From Gemmatimonas sp. (lineage in GTDB: Bacteria > Gemmatimonadota > Gemmatimonadetes > Gemmatimonadales > Gemmatimonadaceae): DNA of 64,000 bases. Shown here in pieces: positions 55,801 through 63,653 of the stretch. The DNA lies in NCBI GenBank assembly GCA_011390805.1, contig JAABRT010000007.1, positions 1 to 64,000 on the forward strand. Direction: 5' to 3'. How positions within the stretch are numbered: position 1 is the stretch's first letter; every line of letters starts with the position of its first letter. The translations under genes were made by a program, and so were the position numbers. A model generated the notes under the pieces. It did not search any database, was not told the DNA's origin, and was given only the letters and a program-made list of their open reading frames with translations.

Positions 55801-56133
55801 ATGAATAACGTGCGCACCGCGTCACAGCTGCTGCGCGACGGTCGTGATGGTGAACCGGTGGGCACGGCCGGACTGGTGATCTGTCGTCAGCGTCCGGGCA
55901 CGGCCAAGGGGTTTGTCTTTCTCACCCTCGAAGACGAAACCGGCATGATCAACGTGGTTGTCACGCCCAAGCGCTTTGAGCGTGATGCCAAAATCATTTC
56001 CGGCTCACCGCTGCTGCTCGTGCGCGGTGTACTGCAGGTGGAGGGGCGTGTTGTAAACGTGCGCGCCCGGTCGTTCCGCGCGCTCAGAGCCAACAGCGGC
56101 GAGGGGTTTGTCAAAGCACACAACTACCGCTAG
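52819..56133 (+). CDS. dnaE2: DnaE2 error-prone DNA polymerase, C-terminal part with long insertion
   Basis: 1104 residues from GTG 52819, in frame with the fragment upstream and preceded by no ribosome-binding site. Catalytic Asp187/Asp189 lie in PPDIDIDFAHRDRERV. LCQGRGSAANSAVCYCLGI and the late domains (PSDRS-like QHVGGF region at about 485-500, FADYGFPESHAASFAL, OB fold near 1000-1100 with GFVFLTLEDETG) are present. Residues about 253-465 are an Ala/Glu/Arg-rich low-complexity insertion not usual in DnaE2, so the full protein would be about 1330 residues against about 1050-1100. Whether it is made is uncertain because the PHP part is cut off by the amber codon. Confidence 0.88.
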   Translation: MHDVLTALRHERTLDDMGTRLRPNAEWYLKSAEQLAVTWQGHEEGIRQSLVIAERCAFRLEHLRPTLPAFPLPPAVSADMYLAQLIEQGATERWGPPGTERRTPKHEAQLAHELALIAKLGLAGFFLIVWDIVRFARREGILCQGRGSAANSAVCYCLGITAVDPIRMELLFERFLSEERQEPPDIDIDFAHRDRERVLQYVYERYGREHAAMVCEQITYRGRSAVRDVARVLGFSVQQGDALASVADRFSAKATAESLRVHSASAEHDEANEAKQLQAAAHLLAPDPRLASESTTSQHAPDVRDTERDIARAALRVDTWHWRDNTPENRAATPNGDGLKPHQQRDAAKRALKLVAESTSAKSAHVQSRQVEPKRTQSRVAESAPADPYAPDRASSVGPAGGPSARDLLVQRLGQRWIGGTEAGRLANEAAVPEALKVRQPAAAIDPAEGAAKAEPTAGTTDNASPPQTGNALLESVGLDPSDPRVGVLADVIAGLHQLPRHRSIHVGGFVLSREPLGSVVPIEPASMPGRTVIHWEKDDLDPVGFVKIDLLGLGMLTVVQDCLLYLKHTRGIDIDLAQLDMTDQAVYDQLCAADTVGVFQVESRAQMNTLPRLQPRCFYDLVVEVALIRPGPIQGDMVHPYLRRRAGTEPITYPHPAVEHVLKRTLGIPLFQEQGMQVAIAAAGFTPGQADVLRRAMGHKRSRERMAEIGEQLIAGMAKNGIEEDIARRIYNQINAFADYGFPESHAASFALIVYATAYLRHYYGPEFTASILNAQPMGFYAPGTLVEDAKRHGVEVRAIDITKSAWDHTLELTDGRTLVPSDGTVQWRREHVNPQNVTRTDSVSPEQPTSTSPGLPPQKPPAVRLGFRLIRGLGAKARAHLERALADGPFTSVPDFVQRVPLDRASLTHMAESGAFDALFTHEPPSRRRRVALWQLLAAQRGDAGPLAPTAITAAPTAVRALSGVELTAADYRMTGLSLAGHPMKHVREALAMNNVRTASQLLRDGRDGEPVGTAGLVICRQRPGTAKGFVFLTLEDETGMINVVVTPKRFERDAKIISGSPLLLVRGVLQVEGRVVNVRARSFRALRANSGEGFVKAHNYR

Positions 56134-56178
56134 CGGGCGTGAATCAGCAACCGTGAATCATCAACCACTGCCCGAGCT

Positions 56179-56592
56179 TCACTCAACAGCAGCACCGCTA
56201 CGTTCTGACGACTGCTCATTCCGCACCGCGCGCAACGCCCACATGGCGCGTCCATCGGGTAAGGCGCGCACTTCCGGCGAGCCCTGCAGTTCGGTAAAGC
56301 GAACCGAACAGCGCGCGCGGACTTCTGGTGCTGCACCGCGCTCGTCAATCACCGAGAGTTGCACACCGGCACTGTCGGCCCCCGCGTACGACAGGCGTCG
56401 GTTTTCCGGACAGCCGGTGGGACCGGTGGAGCCTGACGGAAAAAAGAAATACGGATCTTCCCCGAACTGTCGACGCTCAAACCACTGCCGCCAACGTTCG
56501 GCCGTTGTATCGGCGACTGCATCTGTAGAGCCACAGCTGGCGGCGACCAGCACGAGAAGCCACGTCGTTTTGCTGAAAATAGACCAAAGCAT
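56179..56592 (-). CDS. Small predicted lipoprotein
   Basis: 137 residues from ATG 56592, which opens a signal with lipobox LVLVAASC (Cys20). The mature part is polar with two Cys (GCPENRR, ARCSVRF) that could pair. The frame extends left to 56796 but only the chosen start gives a signal. It converges with dnaE2, whose stop lies 45 bases away, and is divergent from the gene at 56764. Function unknown. Confidence 0.6.
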   Translation of the reverse strand: MLWSIFSKTTWLLVLVAASCGSTDAVADTTAERWRQWFERRQFGEDPYFFFPSGSTGPTGCPENRRLSYAGADSAGVQLSVIDERGAAPEVRARCSVRFTELQGSPEVRALPDGRAMWALRAVRNEQSSERSGAAVE

Positions 56593-56763
56593 GTACGGTT
56601 CCGGAATAGGGGACGCCACACATGATGGCGATTCCGGATGATTTCGCATATTGGATAAATGCCCTATAGACGCGGGCACGTCACCGATGTAAGGTCGGGG
56701 TTGTGCATTTTCTGAGCACGTGGTGTCGTGCCATGTGTCCCACCTGATACCGACAAGTCCGCC

Positions 56764-57243
56764 ATGACAAACGATCAGCCGCCGGTCCCGGCACACGTCC
56801 TACGACTGCTCGCAGAAAAAGCCGATGGGCGCCGCGGCGTTGACCAGAGCATCGTTCGCGTGGGCGAAGGTAGCAACGCGGAATACGACGTACTCACCGC
56901 TGCCGAAATCGATGCACGACGCGCCAAAGGCGAAAAGATTGAGCCGCTCATTGCAGTGGCGGCAACATATCAGAACACACGGCGCGCCGAACGCGAACGC
57001 GAAACAGTTGTCACCATCAAGGTGCCGGGCGCCAAACTCCGCACGTACAACGCCAGCGAAGTGGATGCACTCTTTCTCACCGAGGCTGCGGTGGAAAAGT
57101 TTGTGTTGCCGTACTACGCGCGCACCCTGCCGCGCAGCGAATACGATGCACTCATCAAGCGCTACTACTCGGAAGATCAGATCGCCTGGGCGCTTATTCA
57201 CTACCCCACGTCGCTGTACGACGTGATCGAAGGGGACGGTTGA
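56764..57243 (+). CDS. Soluble protein of unknown function
   Basis: 159 residues from ATG 56764. It is highly charged, with ADGRRGVDQSIVRVGEGS, DVLTAAEIDARRAKGEKIEPL and a conserved-looking tail FVLPYYARTLPRSEYDALIKRYY. No signal peptide, helix or known motif. Divergent from the lipoprotein and convergent with the BTAD regulator, whose stop lies 29 bases away. Confidence 0.65.
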   Translation: MTNDQPPVPAHVLRLLAEKADGRRGVDQSIVRVGEGSNAEYDVLTAAEIDARRAKGEKIEPLIAVAATYQNTRRAERERETVVTIKVPGAKLRTYNASEVDALFLTEAAVEKFVLPYYARTLPRSEYDALIKRYYSEDQIAWALIHYPTSLYDVIEGDG

Positions 57244-57272
57244 TCGCCCGCATCACGCACGCTGCACACTGA

Positions 57273-59777
57273 CTACCGATTGATCGGGACCGGTGTCCCG
57301 ACGCCTTCGCCGTTCGCCGAACGGTTGTCGGCGGCAATGTCGTTGGCAAAGGTGCGCAGAATCGGATCGCTCGCCACAAACCGCGACAGCAACGGGCGTC
57401 GCGAGAGCGCCCAGCGCAATCGATCGAGCGCTTCCTCACGTTCGCCGAACAACAGCAGCAGCGTGATCTCGTCGGGGATCATGTCCAGCGCCAACGATGA
57501 GTCAGTGGCAGCGGCCGTGCGTTGCTCCTGGAGCACGGCGCGTGCTCGCGTCAGATCACCTGCGCGTGCACTCACCGCCGCCGCCAGCAGGCGGCGATAA
57601 CCAGGCGCGTAGCGATGGCCCGCCTCCGCAGCCAGCGCCGGTGGATCAAGCGAATCAAGCTTCGCCACAATGCGCCACGCCTCCTCCGGATCGTACCCCG
57701 ATCGCGCGTCGTACTTCATCACGGTGAGCTGACACTCATGGAACCACCACTCGCCGGGATACTCCCGACGCCCCCGCGAACACCACGCGGCGGCACTGTC
57801 GGCAGCATTGCTGAACAAGGCTGCTGACACAAGACCACGGTAAATGGAGATCGCCTCTTCGATATAGGCGTCGGCTTCCAGCGCACGACGCCCCATCACC
57901 GAGGCCCGCTCCACCTCACCAAGCATGAAGTACAGATTGCTCAACGTCGCTAACGCACGCGCGCGGGTTGCATCGGCGCCCACAACCGCTTCAAGGTCTT
58001 GTGCAATGGGACCGATCGCCGCGGTATCCAGCGGCGGCGGCATCAGCTTGAGCCGCGCCCACCGCAGCGCGCTTCGGACTTCGACGGCTTCCGGATGCGT
58101 CGCGAACTGCGGCGCCAGCGAGTCGGAAAGCGCGAGTCCCCGCTCCAGCGTATCCAAACGTGCAGGACCGTCCACCCAGGAGGCCGCGGACAGTACCGTC
58201 CAGATGCGCTCCACCGGTGGACGCACCCAGTCCGGGTCCTCGATCTGCGCCTGCCGGTACAGCGAATCAGCCCGTCGCAGTCCGTCCTGCGCAGCCGCAA
58301 AAGTAGAACTTTCACGACGGGCCTTCAGCCGCGACACGTCCTCGCGCTCGCGATTCGCACGTGCGACAAGTTGCCACGCACGCACATTGTTCGACTCGCG
58401 CTGGAGCTGTGTGAGGCGCACCTCCTGTCCGATGCGTTGGCGGATTCCAATCGCCAGCTCACTCGCGACATCGTCTTCCAACGCGAACAGTTCGTATAAC
58501 CCGCGCTCCGTTCCGCTCGACCACACAACGGCACCCGTTTCCGCATCAATCATGCGCACGCGCACCACCACGTTCTCGCCGCGTCGCAGCACACTGCCCT
58601 CCACCACAGTCCCCACGCGGAATCGCCGCGCAACGCTGTCCAGGCCCACGGGGCCATCACGCAACTGACGCACGCCGCTCACGGGAATCACCTCGAACGT
58701 CCGGGAGCCGGCGAGCTGCTCAATCACTGATTCGGTGACCAGGTCGGCCACCGAGCCCAGATCCCCCTCGGGGCTGGCATCGCGCAAGTACGTCACCGCG
58801 ATGCGCCGAGGATCGTAGCCGCTCGACACCGGAGCCTCCGCCCGCAACCAGAAGATTCCGCTTGCGATCCCGGCGAGCAAGACGGCGAACAACACACCAT
58901 AGCGCCGCTTGCCTGTGGGTACTGCGGCTTCCTGTGGCGGCGGCAACTCCACCCGCTCCAGAGCCGAAGCCATGAACACCGCACCGTCGCTGCTTCGTGA
59001 GGGTGCGATGCGCCTCGGCGTTGCAGACGGCACAGCGCGCTCGCCTGGCGCACGCCCGGCGCGCAGCCGCTGGGCCAGCTCGAGGACTTCGGGCTCGGGC
59101 GCCACATCCAGCTCCCGGCGCAGGCGGTCCTCATATGAGGACAGCACCTGGAGAGCAGCTGGCAGCTCGGCGCCGGAGGCAAGCGCCTGCGCCGCACCCA
59201 GCGCGAATCGCGAGCTCAGCGGTTCATCATGCAACAACCGCTGCCAAGCCTGGGCCGCGTCTATCCATGCCCCTTGTCGCTCCGCCGACGCGGCCAGCTG
59301 CAACAAGGCACCCTGCCGATCGTGGGCAATTCGCCGACGCTCACCCTCCAGCCATCGCTCAAACTCTTCCGCCTCGTCAAGAAACACACCGTCAAGGAAC
59401 GGTGCCTCACTCAGATCGGCCGCGGTGACCAGGTCGCCGTCTTCAACGGCCTGCGCGAACTGCCAGAGATCACAATGAATCTCTGAAGCGTTCAGCTGCA
59501 CCATGTCACCGTTTGCTGTGTCGAGCACCGACTCACCCAGCTCACGCCGGATCACATACAGCGCCTCCGAGAGCAGCTTCCGGGCCTGTGATGCATCCCG
59601 TTCCGGCCAGATCACGCCAACCAGACGGTCACGCGACAGCGTACGCGAAGGCGCCGTGGCCAACAACGCCAGCAGCGCGAGCCGTCTGCGCTGCGTGGCC
59701 TTGCCGTGCAACGACACGCCGTCACGCAGTACCTGCGGGGCGCCGAACAACTTGATTTTCAAAGAGTTGGCAGACAC
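57273..59777 (-). CDS. BTAD-type regulator with TolB-like and repeat domains
   Basis: 834 residues from GTG 59777 (TTG 59762 is an alternative). An N-terminal winged helix (KIKLFGAPQVLRDGV; QRRRLALLALLA; WPERDASQARKLLSEALYVIRRELG) and a bacterial transcription activation domain (about 95-245) are SARP-like. One membrane helix (about 288-306) is followed by a TolB/FlgO-like domain (about 318-455, IAVTYLRDASPEGDL; VGTVVEGSVLRRG; GAVVWSSGTERG) and a long TPR-like helical region. A DNA-binding head tied to a membrane-crossing sensor tail resembles CadC-type one-component regulators. Many such genes occur in Gemmatimonadota. It is divergent from the LuxR gene. Confidence 0.87.
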   Translation of the reverse strand: MSANSLKIKLFGAPQVLRDGVSLHGKATQRRRLALLALLATAPSRTLSRDRLVGVIWPERDASQARKLLSEALYVIRRELGESVLDTANGDMVQLNASEIHCDLWQFAQAVEDGDLVTAADLSEAPFLDGVFLDEAEEFERWLEGERRRIAHDRQGALLQLAASAERQGAWIDAAQAWQRLLHDEPLSSRFALGAAQALASGAELPAALQVLSSYEDRLRRELDVAPEPEVLELAQRLRAGRAPGERAVPSATPRRIAPSRSSDGAVFMASALERVELPPPQEAAVPTGKRRYGVLFAVLLAGIASGIFWLRAEAPVSSGYDPRRIAVTYLRDASPEGDLGSVADLVTESVIEQLAGSRTFEVIPVSGVRQLRDGPVGLDSVARRFRVGTVVEGSVLRRGENVVVRVRMIDAETGAVVWSSGTERGLYELFALEDDVASELAIGIRQRIGQEVRLTQLQRESNNVRAWQLVARANREREDVSRLKARRESSTFAAAQDGLRRADSLYRQAQIEDPDWVRPPVERIWTVLSAASWVDGPARLDTLERGLALSDSLAPQFATHPEAVEVRSALRWARLKLMPPPLDTAAIGPIAQDLEAVVGADATRARALATLSNLYFMLGEVERASVMGRRALEADAYIEEAISIYRGLVSAALFSNAADSAAAWCSRGRREYPGEWWFHECQLTVMKYDARSGYDPEEAWRIVAKLDSLDPPALAAEAGHRYAPGYRRLLAAAVSARAGDLTRARAVLQEQRTAAATDSSLALDMIPDEITLLLLFGEREEALDRLRWALSRRPLLSRFVASDPILRTFANDIAADNRSANGEGVGTPVPINR

Positions 59778-59929
59778 ACGCAGAAAATTGATAGGCCAGT
59801 TGATAGCGGCAGGAAAGCGAGTTGACCTGTGCGGATTACGGTAAGGGCATGACACGCGTGCGGCCACCCATCATGCAAAACGTGCTGGCCGGTCGCTCTC
59901 CCACCAAGCCCCCCCCAGCGAGGTTTTCA

Positions 59930-60658
59930 ATGTCCGATTCCAGCCGTTTCGAGTCACTCAGTGTAAAGACGGCGGCCGATATCGAGTCGTGGCATCCCGA
60001 TCTGGCCATGCTCGTGCGCTACGATCTGCCATTCGTGTGTTTCGACAGGGAAGGATCGGCGGTTCACATTTCGCGTGAGGCCACAATGCTACTGGCCCGC
60101 CACCGGCATCTGGACGCGGTGTTCTGGTCCATCCGCAAGGCGGCCGCCGACCAGCTCGCGGCATTTCATGCCCAGGCCGAGGGCGCCACACCGGGTACAC
60201 CAGACGCGCCTGATGCGGGCGGCACACCCGGCGCACCCGCGACGCCCGCGACGCCAGCAGCTGCCACGAGCGCCCCGCGCGGTGGCGTTCGCGTCAGCGA
60301 CCCGGGCGATGGTGCCAGCTGGTCGATTCACGTTGTCCGGACACGTCATGATTGGCCCATCGCGATCGCCGTGTGCGATGGGGCGCGCACGTCCCACTCC
60401 GAATCACCGCTGCGGGAGCGTCTGACACGTCGCGAGCTGGAAGTCGCCTCGCTGGTGGCGGAAGGGGCCCCGGCCAAAAACGTGGCCGCTGCACTGTCCA
60501 TCACGGTGCACACGGCGCGTCGCCACACCGAGCAGGTGTTTCGCAAGCTCGGGGTACACTCGCGCGCCGAGTTGACGCGGGTGGTGCTGCGCGGCGGTGA
60601 GGTCCGGATGTCGGGGCCAGCGTATACCACAGAGTTGCGGCTGAGCGGTGCCGCCTGA
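59930..60658 (+). CDS. LuxR-type helix-turn-helix regulator
   Basis: 242 residues from ATG 59930, with GAGG upstream. A PAS-like N-terminal part (about 1-75, with MLVRYDLPFVCFDREGSAVHIS) and a Pro/Ala/Gly/Thr-rich linker (about 85-120) precede a LuxR HTH (LTRRELEVASLVAEGAPAKN, SITVHTARRHTEQVFRKLGVHSRAEL). There is no receiver domain. It likely binds promoter DNA in answer to a small molecule or an unknown cue. Divergent from the BTAD regulator, so cross-regulation is possible. Confidence 0.85.
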   Translation: MSDSSRFESLSVKTAADIESWHPDLAMLVRYDLPFVCFDREGSAVHISREATMLLARHRHLDAVFWSIRKAAADQLAAFHAQAEGATPGTPDAPDAGGTPGAPATPATPAAATSAPRGGVRVSDPGDGASWSIHVVRTRHDWPIAIAVCDGARTSHSESPLRERLTRRELEVASLVAEGAPAKNVAAALSITVHTARRHTEQVFRKLGVHSRAELTRVVLRGGEVRMSGPAYTTELRLSGAA

Positions 60659-60710
60659 TCCACGACGGTAGCGGCGTGAGCGCCGCGGAGGGGCGCGGAG
60701 AACGGCGGGT

Positions 60711-60850
60711 ACCACGGAGCCACGGAGACACGGAGAACTGCAACAGATTTTTTGGTGGGTCCGTTGCAGTTCCACCCTTAAAATCATTGCCGCAATGCTC
60801 CAGCATCTGACGACAGGGAGGTGTTCTCTGCGACTCTGTGGCTCTGTGGT
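60711..60850. repeat. Nested inverted repeats, MITE-like
   Basis: The outer arms (60711-60738, ACCACGGAGCCACGGAGACA followed by CGGAGAAC, and 60823-60850) are inverted copies with 23 of 28 matches. Inside is a second perfect pair, AACTGCAAC (60736-60744) and GTTGCAGTT (60763-60771). The unit lies in the gap 60659-60873 between convergent genes and carries no open frame. Confidence 0.7.
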
Positions 60851-60873
60851 AAAGCTGGCCGGTGACGCCGTGA

Positions 60874-61896
60874 CTACGGCGCCCTCACCACGAAGGGCGT
60901 GTACACCACCCCGTCAGGTGTCTCGCCCGCCGAGAGGTAGCCGAGCACTTTGCGGTCGGGCATGGCGATTACGGCGATACGCGCCTCGCTGCTGAGCGAG
61001 AGCAGAATGTGTTTGCCGTCGGGCGTGTACGTGATGCCCTGCGGGCCGCCGTCGGTGAACGTCAGCTTGCCCTGCTCTTCCCGGCTGCGACGCGCGAAGA
61101 AGCGCACCACTTCGGCGCGGTAGTCAGGAATCACAACGGTTTCTGCATCGGGTGAAAAGAGCACACGGTACGGCCATTGAAAACCTTCGGCCGCGGTGTT
61201 CACCGCCCCGGTGTAGCCGTCAATCACGCTGATCTTTCCCGTGCTGTTGCTCCCCACCCAGACTTCGCTGCCATCGGTGGTGACGTTGATGGCTTCAGGG
61301 CGTTCCGGCACGTCAATACTGCGAACCGCCCGACCGGTTTTCATGTCGAGTTCGGTGATGGTATTGCTGCCCATGTCGCCGGTCCAACCAATGCCACCGT
61401 CGGCCGAAACGCCAACCATGTGTGAACCCTGCTTGTTGGTCCGGGCTGCACGCACCACGGCGCCGGTACGCACGTCAACCGTGATCACGGCCTGACTCGC
61501 TTCAACGGTCACCGCCACCATTGTATCGCCCGGCAAAAACACGATGCCGTGCGGACGTGAGTACGGTGCGATGTCAATCGTACGCACAACGCGCAGCCCC
61601 GCCACATCAATCACGGTCAGTGATTGGCCCGGCGCCGGACCTGTCCCGTAGTCTGTGACCACGGCGGTTTGCCCGTCTTTCGAGATCACCACTTCGTGCG
61701 GTCCGTTACCGGTGGGCAGCGTGGCCAGAGTACGTCCCGACCCCACATCCACAATCGTGGCGGTGGACGGCGTCTTGTTGGTGATCACTACCGTACCGGT
61801 GAGCCCCGGCACCTGGGCAGCGGCTTCCGTCCCACACAACAGTGTCGAGACCACAAGCGCCGACGCCAGCAACATCACACGTGAGGACACAGACAC
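60874..61896 (-). CDS. Secreted YncE-like beta-propeller protein
   Basis: 340 residues from a GTG start with a signal peptide (VMLLASALVVSTLLCGTEAAAQ). Repeats such as ATIVDVGSGRTLATLPTGNGPHEVVISKDGQTAVVTDYG and SVIDGYTGAVNTAAE have the YVTN/YncE pattern of seven-bladed propellers: about seven units with GxxPxxxxxxxDGxxxxV. Such proteins often bind DNA or metals in the periplasm or are carriers of unknown ligands. It precedes nothing downstream; the DUF885 peptidase lies five bases upstream on the same strand. Confidence 0.87.
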   Translation of the reverse strand: MSVSSRVMLLASALVVSTLLCGTEAAAQVPGLTGTVVITNKTPSTATIVDVGSGRTLATLPTGNGPHEVVISKDGQTAVVTDYGTGPAPGQSLTVIDVAGLRVVRTIDIAPYSRPHGIVFLPGDTMVAVTVEASQAVITVDVRTGAVVRAARTNKQGSHMVGVSADGGIGWTGDMGSNTITELDMKTGRAVRSIDVPERPEAINVTTDGSEVWVGSNSTGKISVIDGYTGAVNTAAEGFQWPYRVLFSPDAETVVIPDYRAEVVRFFARRSREEQGKLTFTDGGPQGITYTPDGKHILLSLSSEARIAVIAMPDRKVLGYLSAGETPDGVVYTPFVVRAP

Positions 61897-61901
61897 TCCG
61901 G

Positions 61902-63653
61902 TCAGGGTTCGATGAACTTCCAGCTCGCGCGATAATCGCGCGTGAGCGGCGCTCCTGTAAGTCGGGCTCGCACCATTTCAATCGGCATGCGGCCACCCTG
62001 CAAAATAGCATCGTGGAACTGCTTGTTCGTCATGCGACCGGTGCCCACGAGGTCTCGATGCAGCGCTCTGATCTGCAGCCCGCCCAGCATGTAGGCGGCC
62101 TGATACAGCGGCGAATAGGAACCGTTAAACGATCGACGCACCTCAGCCTCGGCGTTCGCGCGCTCGTGCCCGACACGATCCACCAGCATATCCACCGCTT
62201 CCTGCGGCGTCATGCGACCCAGGTGCACCTGCAGAGAGAAGATGATGCGTGCCAATCGATGTGATCGCCAGAACAGCATCCCCATGCGATCCTGCGGTGA
62301 CTGCGCAAAGCCTTCGTCCCACAACAGCATCTCCCACCACAACGCCCACCCTTCACCCCAGAACGGCGTATTGAACGCACTGCGATGCGTGTTGTAGCGG
62401 GAGGTCATGAAACCCTGCAGGTGATGTCCCGGAATCAACTCATGATGCACCGTGGCCAGTGCAAAATGCGGATTGTTTCCGCGCAGACTCATCAGCTTGT
62501 CATCGTGCGCCATGGAGTCGGTGGGATACGCCACCTGAATGACTTCGCCACCCAGAAAAAAGGGCGACACAAGCTGCTGACGCGGCGACATCATCTCCAT
62601 GCGCCACACTTCATTGGCCAGCGCTGGTACCGTGACGAGGTCACGCGAGGTGATGAACGCGAGCGCCTCTTCCGCCAGTTTGCGCACGAGCGCCGGCTGT
62701 TCGCCCGGCGCTACGTAGGCCTGCTTTACCGACTCCAGCGCTTTGCGCCAGTCATCGCCAAAACCCATCTCGAGCGCCGCGCGTTTCTGCTCCTGCTCAA
62801 TCCACGTGAACTCACGCTCGGCCAGCGCAATAAGCTCGTCCGGCGTGTACGCAATCATCTCTGCATCAAGATCCTCGGCCAGACCGTCTTCACCAATAGG
62901 ATCACCAATGATCGGTTCTTCTTCGCCCTCACGCTGACCCACCAACGATTCGCGGATGGCTTTGCTGTACTTCGTGATCGATTCATTGGCACGGCGGTAC
63001 GGATCACGTGTCCACCAGGTAAACACCGGATCGTAGCCGCCATAAAACCGGTTCCAATCTCGCAGTGACGATTGCAGCGAGCCGAGCCATGCTACGGTGC
63101 GCAGCGCCACAATGCGCTCTGCACGAGTCACGGAATCTGTGCGTTTGGCCTTTACACGCTTGGTGAGCGTATCGGCTTCGGCTGCCATGAGCGAGAGAAT
63201 CTTGCCGGCGGCTGGCCCGTCAACGGGTTCAAAACGCCGACGCGCTTCTTCGAATGCGGTGATCTGACCGGCAAACGGCACCAGCTCAGCCATTTCACCA
63301 GCCAGCTTGTCTTCACGCGCAAGCTTGGCCAGCTCCGACCGCAACCGATGATCAAGCAGCACGTAGTCAATGCGCCCTTCCTGACTGAGCGCGTCAAAAT
63401 CAATGCGCGCAAGCCGTTCGCGCCAGTGTGTGTAAAACTCCCGGAAACGTTCGCGTCGCTGCGTGCTGTAGTTCACCGCCCATCGCCGCGACAGCGCTGC
63501 GCGATCGGTGGTGAATACCTCCACCGAATCGCGCAGCTCACTGTTTCCAACTGCAATGTTTGTTGAAGACAACTGGGCAGCCAACGCCACGGGCAACACG
63601 CACAAACCAACAACGAGTGTGCCGCAACGAGCGGCGCTGGCCTTCCATGTCAT
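61902..63653 (-). CDS. DUF885 zinc metallopeptidase, secreted
   Basis: 583 residues with a signal peptide (GTLVVGLCVLPVALAAQ). The zinc-binding HHELIPGHHLQ motif (about 400-410) and the downstream EGWALWWEMLLWDEG are the conserved active-site elements of DUF885, which is related to M32/M3 peptidases. QVHLGRMTPQEAVDML and the C-terminal YQAAYMLGGLQI are also typical. Five bases separate it from the propeller gene and it overlaps the gene upstream by one base group (ATGA), so three secreted proteins appear to share one operon. Confidence 0.92.
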   Translation of the reverse strand: MTWKASAARCGTLVVGLCVLPVALAAQLSSTNIAVGNSELRDSVEVFTTDRAALSRRWAVNYSTQRRERFREFYTHWRERLARIDFDALSQEGRIDYVLLDHRLRSELAKLAREDKLAGEMAELVPFAGQITAFEEARRRFEPVDGPAAGKILSLMAAEADTLTKRVKAKRTDSVTRAERIVALRTVAWLGSLQSSLRDWNRFYGGYDPVFTWWTRDPYRRANESITKYSKAIRESLVGQREGEEEPIIGDPIGEDGLAEDLDAEMIAYTPDELIALAEREFTWIEQEQKRAALEMGFGDDWRKALESVKQAYVAPGEQPALVRKLAEEALAFITSRDLVTVPALANEVWRMEMMSPRQQLVSPFFLGGEVIQVAYPTDSMAHDDKLMSLRGNNPHFALATVHHELIPGHHLQGFMTSRYNTHRSAFNTPFWGEGWALWWEMLLWDEGFAQSPQDRMGMLFWRSHRLARIIFSLQVHLGRMTPQEAVDMLVDRVGHERANAEAEVRRSFNGSYSPLYQAAYMLGGLQIRALHRDLVGTGRMTNKQFHDAILQGGRMPIEMVRARLTGAPLTRDYRASWKFIEP

